Under the pieces are notes generated by a model. That model saw nothing but the letters and a program-made list of their open reading frames with translations, ran no database searches and had not been told where the DNA came from. The translations under genes were made by a program, and so were the position numbers. This document shows, in pieces, positions 35,295 to 44,714 of a stretch of 64,000 nucleotides of DNA. Each line of letters starts with the position of its first letter. Positions within the stretch are counted from its first letter, which is position 1. The stretch is from Candidatus Cloacimonadota bacterium (lineage in GTDB: Bacteria > Cloacimonadota > Cloacimonadia > JGIOTU-2), in the NCBI GenBank assembly GCA_016932035.1, contig JAFGDR010000011.1:22273-86272 (forward strand). Direction: 5' to 3'.

Positions 35295-36728
35295 CTATAA
35301 TTGGATCCCTATAGCCTTTTTGAGCTGTTCATAGGAAATAATTGCGTCATATAATGCTTGTAAATGATTAAGACGTGCTGATTTTAACTGCACCTGCGCA
35401 TCCAGAACTTCAAGTTGAACTGCAACCTGATTCTCATACCGCGCTTGAGCTATTGTAAATCCCTTTTCTGCAAGTTTCACATTTTGTTTCTGACTCTCTA
35501 CTTTGAGTTTAGCATTCTTGAATGTCAAATAGGAATTCTTGATATCCAGTTCAATTCCTTCTTCGAGCTGAAGATAGGACAACTTTGCCATTTTTAGATC
35601 CTGTCTGGCTTTTGCGATCTTTGCTGTATTGGAAAATCCTGTAAAGAGCGGTATAGATAGTCCCACTCCTACCTGATAGGTGTCTCCGATATCATCATAG
35701 GTGATTTTGTACCTGCCTGATGATCCTGCATACTTCTGATATTCAGCAGAAATAAAAATATTAGGCAGTAAATTCCCCTTCTGAATGGATAGCACAACCT
35801 TGTTGATCTCAACATTTATCGATGCAAGATCAAGTTCGATCCTATCTTGTTTACCATGCTGGATTGCTTCTTCAAGCGACATCAGTTTAATTTCTGGAAG
35901 AAGAAACTCCCCTGAAAATTCTACTTTTTCATCCTCTATACCAAGATGATTCTTGAAACTCTCTAATAAAAGGGTATAATTATTTTCTGCTTGAATAACT
36001 TCTGGTTCGAGATTTGCTGTCTGCAGTCTAGCACGCAAAAGGTCATATTCCGAGACCAAACCCTGCGCAAACATATTCTTCACCTGTTGCTGGTACTGAT
36101 AAGCTAGATCAAGTGCTTCCTTTTGAATATCAACCAACTGCTCCAGAAGCAATACTTTGTAGAACATGTCCTTAGTTTTGAATATTACATCCTGTTGAAC
36201 AAGCAAGTAATTCTTCTGCTGCATATTCTTGATCTTACCGGCAATGCGTATTCCTTTGATCAGTTTTCCGCCCATAAACACAACCTGATCCAGTTTGATT
36301 TGTGCAAATGCTGCTGCTTCTTTTTGAAGTTCGGACGGCACGAAATCTGCGAATGCTCCATCCACATAGCCAGCAATGATTTGGTCATTATAGATCTCAA
36401 GGCTGTCATTTTCGGTGGGAATACCTGTAAGGTCTCCTGTGCCATAGATCATATCCGATAGTGACGGGATATCCATAAGTGCTGACTTTGGTAGATGTGA
36501 TTGTGAGAGTTGATATCCAGCATTCAGACTAATCTGTGGCAGCAAACTTCCGCGTATATTATTGTACTCCTGCTTCATTTTTTCAACTTCAGCCCGTGCC
36601 TTCTGCAGCTCCTTGTTATTTTCCAGTGCACGTTGAATACAATCAGAGAGTTTGAGTTCGTACCTCTCAGCCACAAGAAGAGTAGTAAAAATAATAATGA
36701 TTACTGTAATCAAACTTAACTTTTTCAT
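35295..36728 (-). CDS. TolC-type outer-membrane efflux channel, operon 1
   Basis: 477 residues with signal peptide (cleavage near LLVAE) and AAAAGGAG before the start. The protein carries the repeated TolC layout: LKLSDCIQRALENNKELQKARAEVEKMKQEYNNIRGSLLPQISLNAGY at the start, then long coiled helices and a repeat of the same pattern in the second half (DRIELDLASINVEINKVVLSIQKGNLLPNIFIS). It forms a trimeric channel across the outer membrane and periplasm. Encoded between TetR and MFP genes. Confidence 0.88.
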   Translation of the reverse strand: MKKLSLITVIIIIFTTLLVAERYELKLSDCIQRALENNKELQKARAEVEKMKQEYNNIRGSLLPQISLNAGYQLSQSHLPKSALMDIPSLSDMIYGTGDLTGIPTENDSLEIYNDQIIAGYVDGAFADFVPSELQKEAAAFAQIKLDQVVFMGGKLIKGIRIAGKIKNMQQKNYLLVQQDVIFKTKDMFYKVLLLEQLVDIQKEALDLAYQYQQQVKNMFAQGLVSEYDLLRARLQTANLEPEVIQAENNYTLLLESFKNHLGIEDEKVEFSGEFLLPEIKLMSLEEAIQHGKQDRIELDLASINVEINKVVLSIQKGNLLPNIFISAEYQKYAGSSGRYKITYDDIGDTYQVGVGLSIPLFTGFSNTAKIAKARQDLKMAKLSYLQLEEGIELDIKNSYLTFKNAKLKVESQKQNVKLAEKGFTIAQARYENQVAVQLEVLDAQVQLKSARLNHLQALYDAIISYEQLKKAIGIQL

Positions 36729-36738
36729 AGAGCTCCTT

Positions 36739-37311
36739 TTACTTTTGAATACCCTGCAATATTATATTAATAGTCTTCTCAACGATTTCCTCGATATCAA
36801 TATTCACATCCCGAACTAAAATTGTATATCCGTAACCTGTCGTTGTACTAATAAGGAGGTAAATCAAAGAATCGATTGAATCAACTTGGAACAATTTTTT
36901 CTCGATACCCTCGTTAATGATCTCTTTGATCTTTTCGTAGGTAGAGGAAAACAAATTTTGCTTAATTTCTTCAGCCATATCCAGATACTTCATTGGAATA
37001 TCTGTTTTTCTTAAGGTGTCGATAAATCTTTTATGCTTTTTATATGAATAAAGCTGGTTGATCATATACCTTCTAATCTTTTCGACCGGATCTTGGATAT
37101 TTTTCAGATCATCAAACGTTTCTTTCTTGATGTCATCGATGATATGATACATCAATTGCTCGATGAGATCATCTTTATTTTTAAAATAATAATATAATGC
37201 CTGCTGTTTAAAACCGCACTCCTTTGCAATGTCATCCAGTGTTGTCTTCTCGATGCCATATTGTGCGAATACCATGTGCGCTGCCTCTAGAATTTCTTCT
37301 TTACTAGCCAT
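36739..37311 (-). CDS. TetR family transcription regulator, operon 1
   Basis: 190 residues. The N-terminal helix-turn-helix is canonical (AHMVFAQYGIEKTTLDDIAKECGFKQQALYYYFKNKDDLIEQL), the remainder is a helical ligand domain. It most likely represses the efflux operon of which it is the first gene (TetR, TolC, MFP, RND; 10-base spacing to TolC) and binds an inducer related to the pump substrate. An AT-rich direct repeat upstream may be its operator. GGAG lies before the ATG. Confidence 0.88.
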   Translation of the reverse strand: MASKEEILEAAHMVFAQYGIEKTTLDDIAKECGFKQQALYYYFKNKDDLIEQLMYHIIDDIKKETFDDLKNIQDPVEKIRRYMINQLYSYKKHKRFIDTLRKTDIPMKYLDMAEEIKQNLFSSTYEKIKEIINEGIEKKLFQVDSIDSLIYLLISTTTGYGYTILVRDVNIDIEEIVEKTINIILQGIQK

Positions 37312-37372
37312 AGATATCTCCGATAAATGTGTGTTGGCAGAATGGGCAATGATGTGAAAAGCATGTCAATAT

Positions 37373-37403
37373 ATATTTAAATTTTTGTTAAATATTTAAA
37401 TTT
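37373..37403. promoter_or_regulatory. Direct repeat, candidate TetR operator
   Basis: ATATTTAAATTT occurs twice, at 37373-37384 and 37392-37403, spaced 19 bases apart, each nearly palindromic. It lies 62 bases upstream of the TetR start in an AT-rich stretch; binding by TetR is inferred from position only. Confidence 0.35.
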
Positions 37404-37448
37404 ATTGAATAATCAAATATATTTTGAAAGTACTTTCTGGGTTGATAG

Positions 37449-37477
37449 CAAAAGGCGAGGATTTTCATCCTCGCCTT
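37449..37477 (-). terminator. Intrinsic terminator of the second efflux operon
   Basis: On the minus strand AAGGCGAGGAT (37477-37467) pairs with ATCCTCGCCTT (37462-37452) around a four-base loop, followed by TTTG. It is 24 bases past the RND stop at 37501. Confidence 0.85.
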
Positions 37478-37500
37478 GTAGATATTTGATGTACTCTTAG

Positions 37501-40500
37501 TTACTTCTTCTTTTTACGTCCACATTCAACACACTCGTCGAACTTCTTGTGTGTTTTGAATCTGGTCATACCGAATTTTCCGAATATAGAATCAATATAT
37601 GAATAGACAACGGGAATGATGAAAAGCGTAAGCAATGTTGCAAAAGCCAATCCAAATGCAATACTGACTGCAATTGGTTTCCAGCTTTCCACCTGGCTTG
37701 ATGACGACAGAAGAATCGGCATAAAACCAGCAATCGTTGTGACCGTTGTCATCAGGATTGGACGAAGACGAACAGTACCTGCGTTTATCAGTGAATTCCA
37801 GCGGTCAACACCCCTCTCACGCTCGCTATTAACAAAATCGACAAGCACGAGGGAATCATTTACAACAACTCCCGCAAGTGCAAGTACAGCGATCAACGTC
37901 ATCATTGAGAAGGGCAGACCTGTAATAATAAGACCGAATATGACTCCGATGATCGCAAACGGAATCGTGAGCATAACAATGAACGGTTGCACATAGGAAT
38001 TGAACTTCGCAGCAAGAATCGCAAAGATGAGGATCAACGCAACGACTAACGCTACATAGAGTGAATTATATACCTCGGTTCTCTGCTGCGTCACACCGCC
38101 ATATTGTAACTGATATCCCGGGAAACGCTCTGTGAAGTTACTGAGTATACCGGTTGTACCGGTAAGGGTATTTCCCTTGAGAATATTCGTTACTTCATCG
38201 GGAGTTTGCTTTACCATTTTTCCATTATCATCATAGGTTGTTGTATTTCCATTAACAGTTAGAACTCTGTTTCCATTATAATGTTCAATCTGCGAATATC
38301 CAGCTGTTATCTCAAAATCTGCCAATTCTTTCAAGGGAATAAGAGCACCTGTTGTGGTTCTAATTTTAATCTCTTTTAGATCGGAAACATCATCTATCTG
38401 ATCTTCCTGAACACGTACAACGATGTCATATTCATCGAGTTCTCCACCACGGAATTTTGAAACCGGCGCTCCATAGGACGCAATAGACACAACTGATGCG
38501 ACACTGTTAACATCCAGGCCATACAATCCCAGTTTATCGTGCTTGGGCAGGATTTTTATCTCCTTTTTGCCGTCATCCATACTCGTTTCCAGATCAGTTA
38601 CACCGGGAATATCTTCCAAGATGGATATCACATAGCTGCCGATACTTTCAAGTTTATCGATATTGTTCCCGATAATTCGCAACTCAATATCAGCATCTGT
38701 TGGCGGTCCACCTCTCTCTCCTTCAATAAATTTGTATGAGAAGAGACCGGGTACAGTATCGAGATATTTCCTGATCGTACCCTTTATCCGTTCGATCGAG
38801 TACGTCAGATCATCGGCATCCACCAGATCGATCTTTACTTCTGCATTAGATGTTTCAACCTGTGATCTGTGATGTTCTGTGTATTGCCCCACCGTTGCAA
38901 CAATAGCCTCGACATCCTTACTTTCTTCCATATTCTGAATGAATCTTTCGATTTGAGATACTACATCATTGGTTTTATCAAGGCTCGTTCCAACGGGTGT
39001 TTCAAGATTGAGTATGATGGTTTTAGGGGTACCTGATGGGAAGAACTCAAATTTAACCAACCCCATTCCGAAAGCGCCAAGTGCAAGCAACAAAGCAGCG
39101 ATAATGATAATGACAGAAACATATCGATATTTCAAAGCCCTGATAATAAGATATTTATAAACCTTTGTGAGCCATGCATGCAGCTTATGGGTTTTATCTT
39201 TTAGATTTTCTCCTTTTTTTCCGCTGAAATCTGCTATATGAGAAGGAAGGATGATCAGGCATTCGAGCAATGATGAAAAGAGTGCTATCGAAACAACAAT
39301 GGGAAACACGCTCATGAACTTGCCCATCATACCCTTCATAAGAAGCATCGGCAAAAAAGCTGCAATCGTTGTTGCCACCGCTGCTACCACGGGCCACATG
39401 ATCTCATTAGTACCTTTAATAGCTGCTTCTTTTGCACTCATACCCTGCTCGCGATATCGATGTACATTTTCGAGTACGATAATTGCATCATCAACAATCA
39501 TTCCAATTACAAGAATAAGCGCAAACAAGCTGAGATTGTTCATGGTTACGCCAAGTAAGTCCATGATCAGGAAGGTCAGAAAAAAACTGAATGGAATTCC
39601 CCATGCAGCAAAGAGAGCATTCCTCCAGCCGATAAAAATGAATAATGTGATGAACACGAGTATGATACCGATCAATGCATTATTACCGAGTGTAAAAAGG
39701 CTGTTCTTCACTTCGATCGAGCCGTCGTTACGCACTTCCAGATTTAAACCGGGTATTTTACCAACAAAATCTTCGGAAGCTTTGCGAACGTTTTTCATCA
39801 CCTGGATAATATTTCCCTCAGCATCCATATAGATATTAACATTCACTGCCTTATCCCCATTGAGTTTACCTATCGTAACCTGCTCCTCAAGGGTATCTAT
39901 AACGGTAGCAACATTTCCAATACGAATAGCTCTGCCATTTTCATCCATACGAACGATCACGTTTTTTATTTCATCCACTGTTTCGAACTCACCAACAGTT
40001 CGAATAAGAAATTCTGCGCGCCCGAATTTGATATCACCAGCCGGTACATTTTTATTTCTATTCGTTATAGCATTAACAATTTCATATATACTCAAACCGT
40101 ATTGATCGAGTTTGTTCACATCATTTTCTACCCAGATCTCACGATCCCGCGTACCAGCAATCTCGACATTTGCTATATTCTCAAGATTCAGGATCTCATC
40201 TTTGAAGTCGTCTGCAATCTCACGAATTGCATTTGCAGAAAAATCTCCACCAAGAGCAACTGTACAGATCTCATTAACCTCTCTCATATTAAGACGTACA
40301 AGAATGGGATCATCAGCACCATCAGGAAGATCAGTTGCTTTTTGTATTTCTGTATTCAAATCCGACCAAGACTTCTCGATATCAGCATTCGGTTCCATCC
40401 TGATAAAAATTGTCGCTCTTCCAGCAGAACAAGTCGAAGAATAATAGTCAACATCATCCAGATTAACGATCTGCTCCTCGAGCTTCTTCACAACAAGATT

Positions 40501-40680
40501 TTCCATCTCTTCAGGAGAAACACCTCTGTATGTTACAACGATATAAAATGCCCCAAAATCAATAGACGGCATCTCTTCTTTGGGCATGAAAATAAGTGTG
40601 TAGATGCCAACGATGAACACGATGATCATTATCATGTTTATCAGTTTGCTGTGATTTACTGAAAAATTTGCTATAGACAT
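37501..40680 (-). CDS. RND efflux pump inner-membrane protein, operon 2
   Basis: 1059 residues, twelve membrane helices, two large periplasmic loops (PSEEMENLVVKKLEEQI-type porter start, SWSDLNTEIQKATDLPDGADDP). Helix 4 has the canonical VIGMIVDDAIIVLENV with the proton-relay Asp pair, unlike its paralogue in operon 1. The C-terminus ends in a Cys pair and Lys stretch (ECVECGRKKKK), an unusual short CxxC tail that could bind metal. Pumps through the MFP and TolC encoded upstream in transcription. Substrate unknown. AAGGAG before the start. Confidence 0.93.
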   Translation of the reverse strand: MSIANFSVNHSKLINMIMIIVFIVGIYTLIFMPKEEMPSIDFGAFYIVVTYRGVSPEEMENLVVKKLEEQIVNLDDVDYYSSTCSAGRATIFIRMEPNADIEKSWSDLNTEIQKATDLPDGADDPILVRLNMREVNEICTVALGGDFSANAIREIADDFKDEILNLENIANVEIAGTRDREIWVENDVNKLDQYGLSIYEIVNAITNRNKNVPAGDIKFGRAEFLIRTVGEFETVDEIKNVIVRMDENGRAIRIGNVATVIDTLEEQVTIGKLNGDKAVNVNIYMDAEGNIIQVMKNVRKASEDFVGKIPGLNLEVRNDGSIEVKNSLFTLGNNALIGIILVFITLFIFIGWRNALFAAWGIPFSFFLTFLIMDLLGVTMNNLSLFALILVIGMIVDDAIIVLENVHRYREQGMSAKEAAIKGTNEIMWPVVAAVATTIAAFLPMLLMKGMMGKFMSVFPIVVSIALFSSLLECLIILPSHIADFSGKKGENLKDKTHKLHAWLTKVYKYLIIRALKYRYVSVIIIIAALLLALGAFGMGLVKFEFFPSGTPKTIILNLETPVGTSLDKTNDVVSQIERFIQNMEESKDVEAIVATVGQYTEHHRSQVETSNAEVKIDLVDADDLTYSIERIKGTIRKYLDTVPGLFSYKFIEGERGGPPTDADIELRIIGNNIDKLESIGSYVISILEDIPGVTDLETSMDDGKKEIKILPKHDKLGLYGLDVNSVASVVSIASYGAPVSKFRGGELDEYDIVVRVQEDQIDDVSDLKEIKIRTTTGALIPLKELADFEITAGYSQIEHYNGNRVLTVNGNTTTYDDNGKMVKQTPDEVTNILKGNTLTGTTGILSNFTERFPGYQLQYGGVTQQRTEVYNSLYVALVVALILIFAILAAKFNSYVQPFIVMLTIPFAIIGVIFGLIITGLPFSMMTLIAVLALAGVVVNDSLVLVDFVNSERERGVDRWNSLINAGTVRLRPILMTTVTTIAGFMPILLSSSSQVESWKPIAVSIAFGLAFATLLTLFIIPVVYSYIDSIFGKFGMTRFKTHKKFDECVECGRKKKK

Positions 40681-40689
40681 GGGTACTCC

Positions 40690-41802
40690 TTAGGAAGATG
40701 AATCGGATTGATATACGGATTTGATAACTACTTTTGTTCCTTCTTGTAGATTTTCATATCCTTCTCTGACGAGTTTATCGCCTGGCTTCAACCCTTGCTT
40801 TATAATGACATTACGGTCGACTTCGTACCCGAGGTCGATCATTACTTTATGTGCAACATTCTCCTCATCAATAACAAATACCAGTTTTTCGTCGTACTTT
40901 TCGGATATATTATTGAGTGACGTATAGATTACATCCTCATATACATGAGCAAGAATATAACCCTCGACAACCATTCCCGGAAGGAGCATCCTATCTTTAT
41001 TATCAATTGTAATTTCTATCGGATAATTAGCAGTTCCAGCAAGAGGTTTGATCCCGACACCCGTAATAACACCATCGATATCATAACCATTCTCACCATA
41101 ATGAATGCGTACATGCTGACCCTTCTTAACAACGAGGATATCGCTTTCACCAATACCAGTTTTGATCACAAGCTTCTTCGTATTGACGATCGTACACACA
41201 GGACTCCCTGCGCCGATCATTTGTCCGATCTCTAAATTGATATGTGTAATATACCCGGAAACAGGTGCAGTAAAAAGGGAGTTGCTTAATGCTCTCTTTG
41301 CGCTTGCAAGTCCTGCCTTCGCAGCTTCCAGACCTGCCTGCGCACTTTTAAAACCAATCTGCGCTTCAAGGTAGGACATTTTAGATATCTTTCCATCATT
41401 ATAGAGTTTCTCGGAAGTCGTAAGATTAAGCTGTGCACTTTCGAATGACGCCTGAGCAGCCAGCAGCGAAGCTTCTGCCTGGTCAACATAGTTTTTCAAG
41501 TCTGTATTATCGATGCTGCCAATCGGTACACCTTTGTCCACCCAATCTCCGAGTTCTTTAAACACCTCAGTTATCTTACCATTCACTTCGCTTGAAAGTG
41601 TGATGTCAGTAATACCTTCGAGGGTGCCAACGACCTTAATATATTCCTCAAGATCGCCGGGTTGGACAACTTCCACAATGACAGATGTAGGCACCATCTC
41701 TTTATTCGTAGCGCCAAAACCACCAGGTTTTGAACATGCGTTAAGCAATAACACTGTCATTCCAATGAGTATGATTATCTTTATTACATATTTTGTATTC
41801 AT
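40690..41802 (-). CDS. Efflux membrane fusion lipoprotein, operon 2
   Basis: 370 residues with lipobox LNAC (Cys about 23) and a Gly-rich start. Lipoyl half-motif (SSEVNGKITEVFKELGDWVDKGVPIGSI), a helical hairpin with repeated Ala/Gln (AEASLLAAQASFESAQLNL, KAGLASAKRAL), the second lipoyl half (APVSGYITHINLEIGQMIGAGSP) and beta-barrel are all present. Periplasmic adaptor between the RND pump and TolC. Spaced 9 bases from each neighbour. Confidence 0.9.
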   Translation of the reverse strand: MNTKYVIKIIILIGMTVLLLNACSKPGGFGATNKEMVPTSVIVEVVQPGDLEEYIKVVGTLEGITDITLSSEVNGKITEVFKELGDWVDKGVPIGSIDNTDLKNYVDQAEASLLAAQASFESAQLNLTTSEKLYNDGKISKMSYLEAQIGFKSAQAGLEAAKAGLASAKRALSNSLFTAPVSGYITHINLEIGQMIGAGSPVCTIVNTKKLVIKTGIGESDILVVKKGQHVRIHYGENGYDIDGVITGVGIKPLAGTANYPIEITIDNKDRMLLPGMVVEGYILAHVYEDVIYTSLNNISEKYDEKLVFVIDEENVAHKVMIDLGYEVDRNVIIKQGLKPGDKLVREGYENLQEGTKVVIKSVYQSDSSS

Positions 41803-41811
41803 CTTTCTCCT

Positions 41812-43143
41812 TTATATGTTCTTTTCTATTAATTCTTGCAAAATATCTTCTTCCGAGCCTAGTTGCTGTAAAAGCGCTGTTTTTGCTCCTAAGAAATTAA
41901 ACATTGATTGCACATATTGATTCTGCGTGGATAAGTACAAAGTTTGGGCAGAATTCAAATCATTAGCGCTGATCATTCCCTGAGAAAAACTCTCCTGCAT
42001 CTGTGCATATGTTTCTTTGGCTTGCTCTCGCGAAGATCTTGCTGCACTGATCGAGTTTGCTGATGAAACCAAATTTAAAAACTGCGCCTTGATCCCTGTA
42101 AGAATTGCGTCTTCTGAATATTTATATGCATACTGTGCTTCCTTCAAATCATGGTGTGCCTGGGTATAGGATGTAATATTATCGACTATTGGGAAAATTG
42201 GTAGCGATGCTGCGAGGGTGATGCTTTCCGAATTATCATAGTTGTTCATATAATCATATTTGATCCAGTTCTTAGAATAGGAAAGGTTAAGAGAAGGAAG
42301 GAAATTTCCCCCAGCCATGAGAAGAGCTTTCTTACTTGTATTGACCGCTATCCTGGAAATCTGAACAGCCGGACTATGTTCAACTGCGTATTGGGTAAGA
42401 CCATTTGAAATACTATCAATCTCAGCAAGTGTCAGATTCTGAAGATCCTTCATGAGCCCATAATAGGATGTAGAATCGATAGGTGCTATCTCGCCGATAT
42501 GTCCTATCTGAAGATAATTCATCAAATTCATCTTGCTGGTTTGATACAGGTTCTCCATCTGCAGCACACCTACCAGCTTATTTGTCTTTTCTGCTTGAAT
42601 CTGGAGGAAATCTCCTTTGGAAAGGAGACCGGAATCGTACTTAGCTTGTGCGATCTCCAGATTTATTGTACTCGATTCAAGGTCCAGTTTTGCAATCTCC
42701 AAAAGTTTCCTGTTTTGTAGCACTGCTTGATACTCGGATTCAACACCAGCCAGTGTTTCGAGCTTGGACATGCGCAGGTTTTCCTTAGATATTTTAACTG
42801 CATCTTCCTGCATCCGTGCACCGAGCCAGATCTTGCCGCCATTAAAAAGCGGCTGAGTTATCGAGACACCATACGTGTTCAGTTTATCTACCTTGAATGT
42901 GCCTATGGTTTGATCAGGGTTATATCTAGTCTGGCTTGCATTCAAAGATGCAGAGGGAAGCAGTCCGGTATAAGCATTCCAGCGTGCTGATTGGCTCGAT
43001 TTCAATGCTTCGATCTCTGCAAGATAGCCAGGAAAATTCTTCAGGGCTAACTCTTTTGCGAGCTCTAGATCAAGATCGAGGGCATAGAGATTCATAAATG
43101 CAAACAAAAATACAGTTACGCTTACAAGTACTCTCTTTTTCAT
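41812..43143 (-). CDS. TolC-type outer-membrane efflux channel, operon 2
   Basis: 443 residues with signal peptide (cleavage near LYALD). The TolC layout is present: LDLELAKELALKNFPGYLAEIEALKSSQSARWNAYTGLLPSASLNASQ in the first half and the structural repeat AVNTSKKALLMAGGNFLPSLNLSYS in the second. It forms the outer-membrane exit duct. The start ATG overlaps the stop of the PadR gene (ATGA), so it is translationally coupled to its regulator. GAGGAG upstream. Confidence 0.88.
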   Translation of the reverse strand: MKKRVLVSVTVFLFAFMNLYALDLDLELAKELALKNFPGYLAEIEALKSSQSARWNAYTGLLPSASLNASQTRYNPDQTIGTFKVDKLNTYGVSITQPLFNGGKIWLGARMQEDAVKISKENLRMSKLETLAGVESEYQAVLQNRKLLEIAKLDLESSTINLEIAQAKYDSGLLSKGDFLQIQAEKTNKLVGVLQMENLYQTSKMNLMNYLQIGHIGEIAPIDSTSYYGLMKDLQNLTLAEIDSISNGLTQYAVEHSPAVQISRIAVNTSKKALLMAGGNFLPSLNLSYSKNWIKYDYMNNYDNSESITLAASLPIFPIVDNITSYTQAHHDLKEAQYAYKYSEDAILTGIKAQFLNLVSSANSISAARSSREQAKETYAQMQESFSQGMISANDLNSAQTLYLSTQNQYVQSMFNFLGAKTALLQQLGSEEDILQELIEKNI

Positions 43144-43730
43144 TCTTTAATCTCCTCTTTCTTTAAAAAATATGACTCATTCTCAGAATTCTCTGCAAAG
43201 CTGATGAATCCATTCAATGCTTTCAGATTCGCCTTGTGAAGTACCACGAACATGTCCTCCATCAAAGTAAAATAGTTCATCTCTGGTTCTGAAAAATTCT
43301 TTATTAAATTCTCTTTCTTCTTATCAAGGTCTCTCATATGAGACAAAAAGACACCTTTCATATGCTTAATGATCTCAATGAATTCCTCTTGTGTAACATT
43401 GTTTTTACAAAAACGGAGAAGGTGCCAGAATCCTGCCGGATTCAAAGAAGAATAATTGAGTAAGAAATCCTTAAGATTATCTCTTAAGAATTTAATTCCT
43501 TTATCAGTAGCAGAATAAACTTTTCTCGGTGGATTATTCTCATCAAATTCATATTCTCCTGAAATCAATCCCTCCTTCTCATAACGTTTCAATATCGAAT
43601 AGACTGAAGGTTTTTTAATTTCCATCATGTCATAGATACCTTTTTCTTCGAAAAAATTACATAACTTATATCCGTGCATCGGTCTATAATTTATCAAACC
43701 AAGAACGGTTAATTCTATACTTGAGATCAT
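43140..43730 (-). CDS. PadR family transcription regulator, operon 2
   Basis: About 196 residues from the ATG at 43730, chosen because AAAGGAG lies seven bases upstream; a longer form starting at 43751 lacks a good site. The N-terminal winged helix is typical PadR (SSIELTVLGLINYRPMHGYKLCNFFEEKGI, SVYSILKRYEKEGLISGEY, RKVYSATDKGIKFL), followed by a C-terminal helical dimerisation domain. It probably represses its own operon (PadR, TolC, MFP, RND) until a ligand such as a phenolic or other amphiphile binds. Divergent from the DUF481 gene. Confidence 0.85.
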   Translation of the reverse strand: MISSIELTVLGLINYRPMHGYKLCNFFEEKGIYDMMEIKKPSVYSILKRYEKEGLISGEYEFDENNPPRKVYSATDKGIKFLRDNLKDFLLNYSSLNPAGFWHLLRFCKNNVTQEEFIEIIKHMKGVFLSHMRDLDKKKENLIKNFSEPEMNYFTLMEDMFVVLHKANLKALNGFISFAENSENESYFLKKEEIKE

Positions 43731-43863
43731 CGTATCTCCTTTCGATGCCAATCGGTAGTCTTAACAATAATAGTGTCAAGTATTATATTATTTTTTAGAA
43801 TAGTCTCTTTTATATCATTACTTATTATATTACCCAGGAGAAAAAACAAAACTAATAGTTTAA

Positions 43864-43891
43864 TTGACATACATATGCAATACATTATCTT
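43864..43891 (+). promoter_or_regulatory. Promoter candidate of the DUF481 gene
   Basis: TTGACA (43864-43869), a 16-base spacer and TATCTT (43886-43891) lie 29 bases before the ATG at 43920. Pattern match only. Confidence 0.45.
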
Positions 43892-43919
43892 TTTTTCTAA
43901 ATTAATAAAGGAGTACAGC

Positions 43920-44645
43920 ATGAAAGTTAAGGTATTAATTATTTTCGTAATTCTAAACGCTATCGTTTGCTCTTCTGTATTTGCTCAGGATAAGAACTGG
44001 AGTAACACCACCGAGCTTTCTTTTGTAAATACAACAGGAAATACAGAAGTAACAACGTTATCAGCAAAAGACAAACTATCGTACAAATTCTCTCCAAAGA
44101 TCGAGACCATTCTCAATCTCGCAGCATTGTATGGCAAAAGTGATGGTGTTAAAAATTCTGAAAATTATTCAGCAAAACTTAAAATATCCTATTTGATTTC
44201 CGAGAGGTTTTATACAAGTCTTATAGCCGGATGGTCAAAGGATGAATTTGCAGGTGTGGATTCCAAGATATGGATAGGACCTGCACTTGGATATAAGATA
44301 CTTACCGGACCGAAACACACACTCGATTTCGAGGCTGGTGCAGAATATGTCGATGAGAAATTTGTCGATGACACAAAAAATGGCTATTTTAATGGAAGAG
44401 CATTTACTGAATATAAATTCATATTCTCAGAAAAAAGCAATCTTTCTCAATCGCTTGAATTTAATTATGATTTTGAAAACAGCGATAATTATGATATGAC
44501 ATCTGTCACTGCAATAACGACTGCACTCAGCGATATGCTCTCTCTGAAGGCAAGCTACAACATAAACTATGTGAATGCACCAGTCCCAGCAACACTGAAG
44601 AAAACAGACACTGCACTATCGGTTTCACTTATAATCAATATGTAA
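43920..44645 (+). CDS. DUF481 outer-membrane protein
   Basis: About 241 residues from the ATG at 43920, with AAGGAG at 43908-43913. Signal peptide (cleavage near VFAQD), then alternating amphipathic strands typical of the DUF481/YdiY family (NWSNTTELSFVNTTGNTEVTTLSAKDKLSYKF, SAKLKISYLISERFYTSLIAGWSKDEFAG), ending in an Asn-Met that can close a beta-barrel. Predicted small outer-membrane barrel of salt-induced type; function unknown. Divergent from the PadR/efflux operon and followed by a bidirectional hairpin. Confidence 0.8.
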   Translation: MKVKVLIIFVILNAIVCSSVFAQDKNWSNTTELSFVNTTGNTEVTTLSAKDKLSYKFSPKIETILNLAALYGKSDGVKNSENYSAKLKISYLISERFYTSLIAGWSKDEFAGVDSKIWIGPALGYKILTGPKHTLDFEAGAEYVDEKFVDDTKNGYFNGRAFTEYKFIFSEKSNLSQSLEFNYDFENSDNYDMTSVTAITTALSDMLSLKASYNINYVNAPVPATLKKTDTALSVSLIINM

Positions 44646-44667
44646 ATATTTTAACAGTACAATAACA

Positions 44668-44698
44668 AAAGGGACTGAAATATAATCAGTCCCTTTAT
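44668..44698. terminator. Bidirectional intrinsic terminator
   Basis: AAAGGGACTGA (44668-44678) pairs perfectly with TCAGTCCCTTT (44686-44696), with A-rich and T-rich flanks on the two sides. It lies between the convergent DUF481 and CotH-kinase genes. Confidence 0.85.
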
Positions 44699-44714
44699 TC
44701 ATTTATAATATATC

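Noticed and set aside
39251-39832. 193-codon open frame opposite the second RND gene
   Set aside because: Antisense shadow of a conserved membrane protein.
40102-40662. Long plus-strand open frame opposite the second RND gene
   Set aside because: Antisense to a clear 1059-residue pump; composition rich in Ile/Cys/His and no ribosome site, a mirror of the RND codons.
43773-43919. N-terminal extension of the DUF481 protein
   Set aside because: The ATG at 43920 follows AAGGAG and begins a signal peptide directly; upstream codons overlap the promoter region.
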